64,000 bases of DNA from Nocardia sp. alder85J (GTDB lineage: Bacteria; Actinomycetota; Actinomycetes; Mycobacteriales; Mycobacteriaceae): assembly GCF_020176955.2 (NCBI RefSeq), contig NZ_JAIUCZ020000003.1, positions 1-64,000 of the forward strand, written 5' to 3'. A program made the position numbers and the translations under genes. Numbering within the stretch: position 1 is the stretch's first letter; every line of letters begins with the position of its first letter. A model generated the notes under the pieces. The model saw only the letters and a program-made list of their open reading frames with translations, did not search any database and had not been told where the DNA came from. This document shows, one piece after another, positions 54,106 to 62,865 of the stretch.

Positions 54106-57100
54106 ATGGGTAAGCTCCCGAATCTGCCGGGGTGGGCCGAATGGCTGCTGGAACTCGTCGGTGGCGGATCGTACCCACACGGTGACCCCGACAAGATGCG
54201 TGCGCTCGCGGCGATCTGGCACACGGCGGCAACGGATCTGAAGCCGGTCCTGGACGAGATACCGGACGCGGAACAGGCGGTGCGCCGCGCGTACCCCCAC
54301 GGCGACGGTGGCCAGGCGATGGTGGACCGGCTGGCCGCGCTGCGGCAGGGCGACGGCTCGGACCAGGATCAGTCGCTGACCAAGCTGATCGAGTACGTCG
54401 ACGAAACCGTCGGTGAGATCAAGGATGTCGCCAACGAGATCGAGTACGCGCAGTTGATGATCGTAACCTCGCTGGGGTTGCTCGCCATCGAGATCGCCGC
54501 GGCACTGTTACTGCCACCGATCGCGGACGAGGCCGCGGAGATGGGTGCGATCATGGCAACCCGGGTAGCGGTGCGGCGAATCGCGGTGCAGTTGCTGAAG
54601 CGGGTCGCCGAGCGAATCGCGGAATCACAGGGCGTCAAGCGATTCGTGTTCCAGGCCATGAAGTACGGGCTGGAACATCTGGTGTTGTCGACCACGCTGG
54701 GGGCCGGACAGGATCTGGGCATCCAGGCGTACCAACGGTGGGAGAATCACACCGATCGAATCAACTGGGGCCAGACCGGAATGGCCGCACTGGGTGGCGC
54801 GGTGGCAGGTGCGGTGAGCCCCTTCGGTTTGCGGGCGGGAACATCGCTGGCCGAGCGGGCCGGGCTGGGCCCCAGGCTCACCGGGATAGCCGAACACGGT
54901 CTGGCAGGTCTGGCGGGTGCGGCAGGCGGCGCCGCGGCGTCGACCGCGGCCGGATTCACCAATGATCTGGTGCAGGGGAAAAGCCTGAACCAGGCGCTCC
55001 ACGACGCCGAAAGCGGCCTGGACTGGCGCATGTTCAGTGCCGGCGCGGTCGGCGGCGCGGCCTCGGCGACGTCTCGCGGCATCCGCGGCCACGCCGCCCC
55101 CACTATCGGCACAGATGGCAGCACCGGCGCCCCGAGCCGGGGTAGCACGAGTCACGACGGCATCGCCGCCGGCCGCGACGCTGCCGAGCCCACCGGGGCA
55201 TCGGCAACCGAGAACAATGCGGCAGCCGGTACCGACCACGCCGGCGCCACCGCCGAAAACCGCGCGCACGGTTCGGATTCGGACGCCCATCGCGGCGGTG
55301 TGCCCGAGGATGAACGCGGCCCGTCGAACGACAACCGAGCCGAACACGGTGACGGTTCCACCGCCGGGGCGCAATCGAGGCAGGAATCGTCGACCGGCAG
55401 AGCCGATGCGGAGACTACGAACCGGGCCGGTGCCCCGGGCTCGAACGGCAACCACGCCACGCCGGTCTCCGATGCGAACGCTACCGGCGAACACGGCGGC
55501 AGCCTCGGCCGCGGCCATCAGCCGCGGCTCGGCCGCTTCACCGACACCCTCACCGGCACCGGCATCGGCGGAGCCTCGGACACCTGGCGCCCCGCGGAGG
55601 CCGCGGCGAGCCCGGCCGCCACCACCGCGACGGCTCCCGCGAATCATCCGGCCGCGACGGCACCGGTGGACACCCGCGGCCCGGCCGGCCTCGAATCGGC
55701 GCGACCCGACGCACCTCTTCCCGCCGGCGACGGCAGCACCCCGAAACCCACTGGGGTGGAACAGATCCGGCAGTCGGCGGCGAGCACTCCCGCGCCCGAT
55801 ACCCGCGGCGGCGCCGGCCCGGAGAAATTGCCCTACGCCGGGCACCCCGGCAGCGGAATCCAGGCCCGGCGCACCGGCGAAGCGGTTGCCGTCCATGCCA
55901 ACAGCAGAGACGAACGGCCCATCGGCGACGGCTCCGCACCGGTTCCGGTGGCAGCGCCCGTGCCGGCGGCTCCGCACACCGAGTCACGGTCGACCACCAC
56001 CGAACGGGCTCCCCGCTTCGGCAGGAGGAGACCCGCCGACCCCGGACCTCGGCCATCCCCCCGCCCGCCGCGCGGCGAGGGTCCCGAGAACGTGCCGAAT
56101 CGACGACGGCCGAACCCGGCCGGGCCGGCGGATCCGCCGGACGACGTCGGCCATACCACGCCGCCGACCGAACCGGCTGCGCCGGAACACGTTATGCCGC
56201 CGGAGCCGTCTTCCCCCGAACGCCCCGCGCTGCCCTACGAAACCCAGCGTACCTTCGACGACAACGGCGACCGCGTCACGAAAGCGACCGTCCGAGCACA
56301 CCTTCCTGAGGGAATCGGTGGGACCCAGCGGGCGCACGCCGAGCTGACGTTCCGGCAGGCTGTGGCGGCGATGACCGGATCGGATCCCCGGCTGCTCTAC
56401 GGTGATCGGCTGGCTCTCGACATCCGGTTCGTCGACGACCCGGCCCAGGCGGATTTCCACGTCCCAGCGGACAGCATCACTCCCGACGCCGCGATACGGC
56501 ACTTACGCGACCACCTCGGTCTGCCGGACTCCGGTGTCCTCGAACTGACAGCGCACGAGCTGCGGACGATCACCGACCAGATCACCGTCGACAACACTGC
56601 TGCCGCCCTGCGCGGGCTGCCCGAGACACGAGAATTCGGCCACGGCAAACTGGCGCCCCTCGAAGATCCCGCCTACCAGGAGCAGCTCCGGGATGCGTGT
56701 CGCGAGGACGACCAGTTCGTCATCGGCGCCGATCCTCGCACGCATCCGATGGGGGGCTTGATCAACGACGGCGGAATGGAGGTCGCGGGCCGCGACAACG
56801 ACTGCGTCGAGACATGTCTGGCGGGGCTGTCCACGTTCCACGGTGACCCTCAGGTGGCACTACCGCTGCATCTCGATGACCTGATCGAGAATACGGACGT
56901 TCTCAACACCGGCGAGGAAGCGGGAATGGACCGGGTGGAGTCCTGGCTCGGTGGTGAGTGGTCGATATTTCCGCAGGATCTGTCCATAGCCGACCAATTC
57001 CAGGCGTTGCACGACTACGTCGACTCGCTCGGGCCCGGAGCGTCGGCGATCGTCCTGAACGAGTGGCACGCGTTCGACCTGGACACCGGAGAGCCGCTCT

Positions 57101-60100
57101 ACAATTCGGACGGAACTCCGAAGCCGGACGTGACGAGCCACACCAGCCTTGTCGTGTATCCGCTGGATGCCGACGGCCCGGTCTGGTGGGATCCGCAATC
57201 ATCCGTGACTTCCGACCATCCGCCGACCCCGCTGGTGGACGGATCGGCCACCATCCAAACGATCGTCCTGCTACCCGACGGGAGCCCCGACAGTGCAGTT
57301 ACCGATCCGCACCACCCAGGAAGCACAGCGGTACCTGGATCAGGTCCTCCCCGGGCACCCGGAATTTCAGCTGAACAAATTCGAGTTCGGCTGGATATGC
57401 ACCCGGATTCCGACCCCGCAGGAGGCGCGCCGAGTGGGGACGGGGAGATTGGTGCTGGACGCCCGGACCGGAGTGATCACGGCAGTTCCGAGTTGGTCGG
57501 TGCCGATGATCGCCGACCGGCACGCGAAGGCGGTTCGCGAGGGGGCCCGTACGCCAGGACGCCAGATCTATCCGCCGACAATTCGGATCGAAGTACAGCA
57601 GATCAGCGACGAACCCACCCGGGTGACCTACCTGGTGAAGACCGAATCCCTGGAGCACCCGGACCAGCGGATCGAGGACTACCACCTGACCATCGACAAA
57701 CGGGACAAATCACTGAATCCCCGGACCTTGGCGACCAGCGGGGTCGGAGCCCGGCTGAAGAACCGGTTCGACCGCGACGGGACCTGGCCGGTACAGGCGA
57801 CATTCGAATACTGAATGACGCGAACCGGTCCGGTCACGGCCCGGCCGAGGTTCACGAACCGGCGAGCCATCCGGATCACGACGCGACGCCGGAAAGCCAG
57901 GACCCGGATTCCACCTCCGAGAGGCAGACCGGCGGATCGACCAGGCCCCGCAACCCGTTCGACGAGCCCGCGCAACATGCGTGGGCTGACGATGCTTACG
58001 ACATCATCCGCGCGTCGGACACCGACGTCCGCGATGCCGTCGCGAACCTGTCGGGGCTGGTGCGCGGCGACGGTTCGGTCGGGTTCACCACGACGGAGAT
58101 CGGTGCGATCAAACAGCACCTGTTCGTGGATGAACACAAGCTGAGTATCTTCGACGACAACGGCGACGTCATCGGATACGAACAACGCCGATTCGACGCC
58201 GATGCCGATATCGCCGAGGCATGGATGCGCCTGACCCGGGGCGAACCGCTGGCGGCCGATGTCACGCTGCTGGAACACGAACTCGCCGAAGCGGATTACC
58301 TGCGCCGGCATCCGGATGCCAGTTATCGGGAAGCCCACGAGTACGCTAATTCGAAAGCCCACTGGGAGAACGAGATTCCCGGCCGGACCGGCGAGAACCA
58401 CGAGAAATGGGGTGAGACCGATCGCGCTGTACCTGGTCTACCGGAAGGTCGGCGAAACCCCGGCCGAGGTGACGTACCACTTCGGGAACAACGAGACGGC
58501 CCTGGATCGGCAACTGACCATCCGGAAGGAAGACGAGGCCGTGACAGCGGCGGACGGTCGATCGGACCCGCTGCTGACGAAGGTGGCAGCCCGAATCCTG
58601 AGCAGGCACACGGCCGACCGCGTCTGGCCGGGTGGGGGCGGGATTCAGGCCTGACCGACCGGCTACCGGTCGAGGACAAACCGTATTACGGCAACCCGGA
58701 ATATCGCGATCCGGTTGCTGAGCGCGAATACGCGCGAACTGCGAAGCTGGACGAGGCCATCAGGATTCGGGCCGAAAATGCAGCGGACCATCCCGAGATC
58801 GCCCGCCTGTCGAACGCGGATATCGCCGTCATTCGCCGCAATCAGGATATGAACCTGAACCAGGCGGTGAACGGGGCGACACGCGATGGTGACGGCGCAC
58901 TCCTGGACAAGCACGACATCGAGATCCGCGCCTTGATCAACGCCTACAACAAGCTACCGGATCACCAGGGCCGGGTATTGCGATCGCTGTACATCGACGA
59001 CCCGGTGAAGCTGAGCAACTTCCTGGACGAGTACCGGCAGGGAAATACCGTTCCCGATCGCGGCTTCGCCTCCGCCGACAAGGAATCGTCGATGGTCGGC
59101 GGAAATATCGAGCTCATCATCGATTCGCACTCCGGCAAGGACATCTCCTGGGCCTCCACCTGGCAGGACGAGGTGGTCTTCCCGCCCGGAACCGAGTTCA
59201 GGGTCCGATCCGTTGTTCCGCGCGACGGCAAGGTCTACATTCACCTCGAGGATCTCGGAAGGAATGCCGATGCCCATCACTCCGGAGGAATGGGACGCGA
59301 TCATGCGGAAGGTGGAGGAACACAACGCCACCCAGCCCCCGCTGTCCCCCGAGAGCCAGGCGGTGGTCGACCGCAATATGGCGTTCATCGAGGAGCGGGA
59401 AGCAGCCGGCCGGCGGCCCGCGACGAAGGAACAGGCCGAGATCTGGCAGGCGTGGGGCGAGTCGGAGCTCCGGAGGATAGACCGGGAGCAGGGCGGCACG
59501 GCCGAGTAGATCCGGCGCCTCGGCACCCGGCTCCCGAACATGCTGCCGGACAGCACCGGCCGGCGCACGCGTACTCCCGGCAGGAGGTGGAGCAGGCCCG
59601 GCACGGACGGCAGGCGCGCGAGCAGTTCCGCCAGGCTCCGCCGGAACACGGCCGAATGACACAAGTCCCGGCGCACGGTCCCGGCAGCCGACCGGCGTTC
59701 GAGGTGCGCCGCCACCTTGACGCATCCGGTGGACCGATCTCGGTCGTCACCGTCCGCGCGCACGCGACGGTGGATGCCCGGATCCCGGTCCACGAGATGA
59801 ACCGCCTCTGGGAGAACGCGCAATTCGCCTGCGACACCGCGTTCAACCATGGCAGGTCCCTGCCCTCCGGCGATCGGCTGCTGGTCGACCTCGTCCATAC
59901 CCCCGACCCCGCGGCCGCCCACCTCCACATCCACGCCGACCCGCGGCCCGGGGCGCCCTGGCATCCCGGAAACCACCCACGGGTGCTGGCCGACCACCTG
60001 CGCGCCCAACTCGGGCTGGCGCCGGACTCGCACGGCCACGGCCTCGCACCCCACGAACTTCGGCATCTCGGTGCACATATCGACGCCGCGACCCACCCTG

Positions 60101-61641
60101 TGCCGCACCGCCCTTCCGTGCACGAGGCCGGTGCCACTCACGGCGAGCGCACCGCGGCCGGTATCTCCCACCACGACGATCCGGGGCTGCGCAATCACGC
60201 ACGACTCGTCCCGCACGACTCCTACCACTACACCGCCGACGTGCACCTCACCCCTGACGGCCATGCCGTCATCGGCGGACACGAGTACACCGCAGCGGAC
60301 TACGCGGACCTGCTCCGCAACGAGCCCGCATGGAACCACCGCGACCCGATCCGGCTCATCGGATGTGACGGCGCCACCAACGGTTTCGCCGCCGACCTGG
60401 CCCGCCATCTCGGCGTCGACGTCACCGCCCCCACGCACAGCGCCTGGACCGACAACCACGGCCGGGTCTACACCTCGACCCCCGAGGCCGACGCCTACGG
60501 CAACCGCCGCCCCCGCATCCCACCGGACGGCCACTGGGAGACCTTCCACCCCGACGGCACCAGCATCCGCACGAGCACCGACGGTTTCGCTCCCTTCACA
60601 CCCGACGCGCACAAGTACGGGCTCGATACGGACACCGCACGGGAACGCGCAATCGAGGGCGGATATCGACCCGAACCGGACGGACCTCCGCACCCAGGCA
60701 GCGTGGATGACCCTCATGCCATCCACGAGGATGCTCGGGAAGCTGGGCCCGGCACGTCCGACGAGCCCGCACACGGCCCGGACGACGAACCACCCACTCG
60801 TCGCTTCGAGACGGATGCCGAAGGTAGTCATTACGGCGAGACCGTGCTGGGTCCCGTCCGCGACGGCTTGCCGCCGCACGAGTTCGGCGAGGCTCAGCAG
60901 TACACGAACACGTCGGTGGTGAACGCGTTTCTACGCCACGGCGACGTAGCGGACCTCGTGCGTACGCTGGAGCGGGACCACGGCCATTTCCGGGACTTGT
61001 CGAACCTGTTCGGCAGCGATCAGGTGCCGACACCTGACGTGCTGATGCGACACTGGCAACGCACGGATCTGACTCCCGGTCATCGCGACCTGCTGGCCGA
61101 GATTCTCGACAGCGAGAATCCGCTGCGACACATCACATCGATCTGGAAGAACGCGTCTAAATATCGGAAGATATCGCTCGATTTCAGAGCTCCACCGTCC
61201 GTCGATCTCATCGAGAATCACGCGACAACACTGGATGCGGCCGGACGACCACTGCCGGAGCACATCGAAGGCGTCCGCGGCCTCTCGACCATAGAATTCC
61301 TGACCGTCGACGGTATTCCACTGGGCCCCCACGGCAGCCCGCTCGACCTGATCGGCACGATTCAGACCGAAGCCGGTTTCATGTCGGCGAGCCTCGGGGC
61401 CAAACCACCACCGGACTTCGACGGGGAATACCGCATGGAACTCGAAATACCTTCCGGCACCAGAGGAGTATGGATGGGGTTGCGGAGCAGCTATCCCGAC
61501 CAACGCGAGTTGATCCTGCCCCGAGGCGTACGCTACGAGATAATCGCGGCCATTCCCGACCCGCCGGGAGAGCGTTACTCCGAGGTGAAATGGCTGCTCC
61601 GGGCGCGCATCTCGATACAGCGCCCGGCACCACCCCCATAA
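54106..61641 (+). CDS. CpnT-like giant toxin B with four tandem warheads
   Basis: A 2511-residue open frame. Residues ~1-110 form a WXG100-like head (LPGWAEWLLELVGGGSYPHG, then VANEIEYAQLMIVTSL); helices and a disordered linker follow to ~700. A pretoxin module (~710-827, RQAVAAMTGSDPRLLYGDRL) precedes warhead 1 (~845-1052), a papain-fold glutamine-deamidase type with C900 (DNDCVETC), H1012 (SHTSLVVYP) and D1029 (WWDPQ). Warhead 2 (~1284-1432) has LLEHELAEADYLRRHP (H1391). Warhead 3 (~1519-1721) is an ART: R1626, GFASAD, WQDEVVFPPGTEF with E1689. A second pretoxin (~1866-1993) and a segment with LIGCDGATNGFAADLA (C2087; possibly C80-protease-like) lead to warhead 4 (~2242-2505), an ART with R2391 and E2468. 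After warheads 1-3 nested immunity-like genes occupy frame +1. The ATG has only a weak ribosome site. Confidence 0.8.
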   Translation: MGKLPNLPGWAEWLLELVGGGSYPHGDPDKMRALAAIWHTAATDLKPVLDEIPDAEQAVRRAYPHGDGGQAMVDRLAALRQGDGSDQDQSLTKLIEYVDETVGEIKDVANEIEYAQLMIVTSLGLLAIEIAAALLLPPIADEAAEMGAIMATRVAVRRIAVQLLKRVAERIAESQGVKRFVFQAMKYGLEHLVLSTTLGAGQDLGIQAYQRWENHTDRINWGQTGMAALGGAVAGAVSPFGLRAGTSLAERAGLGPRLTGIAEHGLAGLAGAAGGAAASTAAGFTNDLVQGKSLNQALHDAESGLDWRMFSAGAVGGAASATSRGIRGHAAPTIGTDGSTGAPSRGSTSHDGIAAGRDAAEPTGASATENNAAAGTDHAGATAENRAHGSDSDAHRGGVPEDERGPSNDNRAEHGDGSTAGAQSRQESSTGRADAETTNRAGAPGSNGNHATPVSDANATGEHGGSLGRGHQPRLGRFTDTLTGTGIGGASDTWRPAEAAASPAATTATAPANHPAATAPVDTRGPAGLESARPDAPLPAGDGSTPKPTGVEQIRQSAASTPAPDTRGGAGPEKLPYAGHPGSGIQARRTGEAVAVHANSRDERPIGDGSAPVPVAAPVPAAPHTESRSTTTERAPRFGRRRPADPGPRPSPRPPRGEGPENVPNRRRPNPAGPADPPDDVGHTTPPTEPAAPEHVMPPEPSSPERPALPYETQRTFDDNGDRVTKATVRAHLPEGIGGTQRAHAELTFRQAVAAMTGSDPRLLYGDRLALDIRFVDDPAQADFHVPADSITPDAAIRHLRDHLGLPDSGVLELTAHELRTITDQITVDNTAAALRGLPETREFGHGKLAPLEDPAYQEQLRDACREDDQFVIGADPRTHPMGGLINDGGMEVAGRDNDCVETCLAGLSTFHGDPQVALPLHLDDLIENTDVLNTGEEAGMDRVESWLGGEWSIFPQDLSIADQFQALHDYVDSLGPGASAIVLNEWHAFDLDTGEPLYNSDGTPKPDVTSHTSLVVYPLDADGPVWWDPQSSVTSDHPPTPLVDGSATIQTIVLLPDGSPDSAVTDPHHPGSTAVPGSGPPRAPGISAEQIRVRLDMHPDSDPAGGAPSGDGEIGAGRPDRSDHGSSELVGADDRRPAREGGSRGGPYARTPDLSADNSDRSTADQRRTHPGDLPGEDRIPGAPGPADRGLPPDHRQTGQITESPDLGDQRGRSPAEEPVRPRRDLAGTGDIRILNDANRSGHGPAEVHEPASHPDHDATPESQDPDSTSERQTGGSTRPRNPFDEPAQHAWADDAYDIIRASDTDVRDAVANLSGLVRGDGSVGFTTTEIGAIKQHLFVDEHKLSIFDDNGDVIGYEQRRFDADADIAEAWMRLTRGEPLAADVTLLEHELAEADYLRRHPDASYREAHEYANSKAHWENEIPGRTGENHEKWGETDRAVPGLPEGRRNPGRGDVPLREQRDGPGSATDHPEGRRGRDSGGRSIGPAADEGGSPNPEQAHGRPRLAGWGRDSGLTDRLPVEDKPYYGNPEYRDPVAEREYARTAKLDEAIRIRAENAADHPEIARLSNADIAVIRRNQDMNLNQAVNGATRDGDGALLDKHDIEIRALINAYNKLPDHQGRVLRSLYIDDPVKLSNFLDEYRQGNTVPDRGFASADKESSMVGGNIELIIDSHSGKDISWASTWQDEVVFPPGTEFRVRSVVPRDGKVYIHLEDLGRNADAHHSGGMGRDHAEGGGTQRHPAPAVPREPGGGRPQYGVHRGAGSSRPAARDEGTGRDLAGVGRVGAPEDRPGAGRHGRVDPAPRHPAPEHAAGQHRPAHAYSRQEVEQARHGRQAREQFRQAPPEHGRMTQVPAHGPGSRPAFEVRRHLDASGGPISVVTVRAHATVDARIPVHEMNRLWENAQFACDTAFNHGRSLPSGDRLLVDLVHTPDPAAAHLHIHADPRPGAPWHPGNHPRVLADHLRAQLGLAPDSHGHGLAPHELRHLGAHIDAATHPVPHRPSVHEAGATHGERTAAGISHHDDPGLRNHARLVPHDSYHYTADVHLTPDGHAVIGGHEYTAADYADLLRNEPAWNHRDPIRLIGCDGATNGFAADLARHLGVDVTAPTHSAWTDNHGRVYTSTPEADAYGNRRPRIPPDGHWETFHPDGTSIRTSTDGFAPFTPDAHKYGLDTDTARERAIEGGYRPEPDGPPHPGSVDDPHAIHEDAREAGPGTSDEPAHGPDDEPPTRRFETDAEGSHYGETVLGPVRDGLPPHEFGEAQQYTNTSVVNAFLRHGDVADLVRTLERDHGHFRDLSNLFGSDQVPTPDVLMRHWQRTDLTPGHRDLLAEILDSENPLRHITSIWKNASKYRKISLDFRAPPSVDLIENHATTLDAAGRPLPEHIEGVRGLSTIEFLTVDGIPLGPHGSPLDLIGTIQTEAGFMSASLGAKPPPDFDGEYRMELEIPSGTRGVWMGLRSSYPDQRELILPRGVRYEIIAAIPDPPGERYSEVKWLLRARISIQRPAPPP
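57293..57814 (+). CDS. Nested YrhB/Imm35-like immunity gene in toxin B (frame +1)
   Basis: A 173-residue protein with a GTG start and GGGAG eight bases upstream, in frame +1 of toxin B, right behind the papain-fold warhead. TTQEAQRYLDQVLPGH, FGWICTRIPTPQEA and VLDARTGVITAVPSWSV recall YrhB-like (Imm35) immunity proteins, in which a GW-x segment and a D-x-TG-x-V strand are typical. It ends DRDGTWPVQATFEY. Two paralogues lie at 62866-63408 and 63441-63971, with the same G-x-W-P-x-x-G/A-x-FE ending. Third-position GC is high in this frame, while the toxin frame here is Arg/Pro/Gly-rich. Confidence 0.8.
   Translation: MQLPIRTTQEAQRYLDQVLPGHPEFQLNKFEFGWICTRIPTPQEARRVGTGRLVLDARTGVITAVPSWSVPMIADRHAKAVREGARTPGRQIYPPTIRIEVQQISDEPTRVTYLVKTESLEHPDQRIEDYHLTIDKRDKSLNPRTLATSGVGARLKNRFDRDGTWPVQATFEY
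58412..58654 (+). CDS. Nested immunity-like gene after the HELAE warhead of toxin B (frame +1)
   Basis: An 80-residue protein from a GTG with only a weak GAGA site. IALYLVYRKVGETPAEVTYH, LDRQLTIRKEDEAV and the end VWPGGGGIQA align throughout with the gene nested in toxin A at 48342-48575 (VEYRF, LDRNLVIDK, WPKGGIIQS). Both follow a HELAE domain directly. The pairing of a conserved tip with a conserved small protein at two places is good evidence for a toxin-immunity pair. Confidence 0.75.
   Translation: MRPIALYLVYRKVGETPAEVTYHFGNNETALDRQLTIRKEDEAVTAADGRSDPLLTKVAARILSRHTADRVWPGGGGIQA
59270..59509 (+). CDS. Nested immunity-like gene after the third warhead (ART) of toxin B (frame +1)
   Basis: A 79-residue acidic, helical protein. 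GGAAGGA lies six bases before the ATG at 59270; an in-frame ATG at 59264 is less well placed. The sequence PITPEEWDAIMRKVEEHNA, AVVDRNMAFIEEREA and AEIWQAWGESELRRIDREQ forms three predicted helices. I do not recognise the family. It starts exactly where the ART domain ends (VYIHLEDLG in the toxin frame). An anti-ART role is inferred from position. Confidence 0.65.
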   Translation: MPITPEEWDAIMRKVEEHNATQPPLSPESQAVVDRNMAFIEEREAAGRRPATKEQAEIWQAWGESELRRIDREQGGTAE

Positions 61642-61684
61642 TGGGAATCGTTGTCCCGAGAACAGCACGCCCAGAAGGAACCTC

Positions 61685-62518
61685 ATGCCGCCGAACGCCG
61701 ACTCACCCCTGCCTCCCCCGGATCGGGGCTTCGATCCGGGCCCGGCACCGATCCTGCCCGAGGGATACGACCGCTGGACGCGCCGGCCCATCCTGTTCGT
61801 GCCGGTGATGCTGGACGGACAGGTGATCGGAGTGCTGTGGGCATCGAAGGGCGGCAATGCCGCCGCATATCAGCGACGCACCGCGGTCGATCCCGACAAG
61901 TTCACCCGACCCGAGTTCTGGGAGAACCGCCTCGACGAAGGATACCGCCGCGGTCTTCCAGCCGAGGACGCCGTCCGTTCCTGGGTGGGGGTCGACGAGG
62001 ATCCGCGTATGGGCGGGGTCCCAGCGGGCACTCGGTTGCAGGAAATCGGAAGTGAGCAGTTGCTGTGGGAATGGCTCAATCCGGGCGCACCACCTCTCGA
62101 GGAGGGGCCGTGGATCCAGGACGGCGAATTCCCCGATGGCACACCGGAAGACCGATCGAAGGGGTGGACGGTGCCGGTATCGCTCAACGAGTCGAATTAT
62201 GCCTCTTCCACGGACACAACGATTCACTATTTTCCGGTGACGAGAGGCGGACCGATTCTCGGCTATCTCTGGGCATCGGCGACCGAGGCCGCCGCCGGAT
62301 ATATCGCCCGGCCTTCGGCCGGTGTGGACGGCATTCGCGGTCGCGGCCTGTGGATCGCACGGCTGCAAGATTGCCACCGGGCCGGCCGCACTGCGCTCGA
62401 GGCCGTACGTTGGTGTGCGGCCCAACCGGCCGACGAGTATGCGGGCGTGATCGAACCGGGGACACCCGAACAATCAGCATCCAGCCCGACGGAATTGACG
62501 GAAATCGCTGGTCGCTGA
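61685..62518 (+). CDS. Two-repeat immunity candidate for the terminal ART of toxin B
   Basis: A 277-residue protein starting 43 bases behind toxin B, with GGA before the ATG. As in 49691-50557, two halves are visible: RRPILFVPVMLDGQVIGVLW with YRRGLPAEDAVRSWVG, and TTIHYFPVTRGGPILGYLW with CHRAGRTALEAVRWCAA. The second half continues into GYIARPSAGVDG. The shared position behind paralogous ART tips is the main evidence for an immunity role. It has no signal peptide, so it should act in the cytoplasm. Confidence 0.75.
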   Translation: MPPNADSPLPPPDRGFDPGPAPILPEGYDRWTRRPILFVPVMLDGQVIGVLWASKGGNAAAYQRRTAVDPDKFTRPEFWENRLDEGYRRGLPAEDAVRSWVGVDEDPRMGGVPAGTRLQEIGSEQLLWEWLNPGAPPLEEGPWIQDGEFPDGTPEDRSKGWTVPVSLNESNYASSTDTTIHYFPVTRGGPILGYLWASATEAAAGYIARPSAGVDGIRGRGLWIARLQDCHRAGRTALEAVRWCAAQPADEYAGVIEPGTPEQSASSPTELTEIAGR

Positions 62519-62865
62519 TCATGCCGAGTGAACGTCCGTCACGTTTCGATGGGATTCCCGGCGGTGTTGGATCGAATCTCCCCTTTCCGCCTGGTGGGTC
62601 CGCACCACCAAGATCGTCCCGTAGCGCTACGGAAACCGCACGGCCGCAGTCGATCCCACGGCTATCATTGTCACGGGAGCACCGGGTTCGGGGACGACCA
62701 CCACGATCCGGGCCGACGACGTCGTCACGTGGGGATGCACTGGGCCGGACGGCACTGGCGGTCGAATCCGCGGCGCTGGCGCGAGCGGACATCCTCCATT
62801 GCCGCCGCGGACATCGGCAGGCCCTCATCGACGAGACCGGATAGCGGCGTTCATGGAGGTGAACA
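62519..62865. other. Gene remnant or spacer between immunity genes
   Basis: No intact gene is seen. One frame contains IIVTGAPGSGTTTTIRADD, which looks like a P-loop without its lysine, possibly a decayed kinase-type (zeta-like) toxin piece; stops interrupt it at several points. A GGAGGT ribosome site at the end belongs to the next gene. Confidence 0.3.

Noticed and set aside
54106..61641. Splitting toxin B into separate genes at each warhead
   Set aside because: No stop codon interrupts the toxin frame and no convincing start with a ribosome site precedes warheads 2-4, so a single frame is reported with the nested genes noted.
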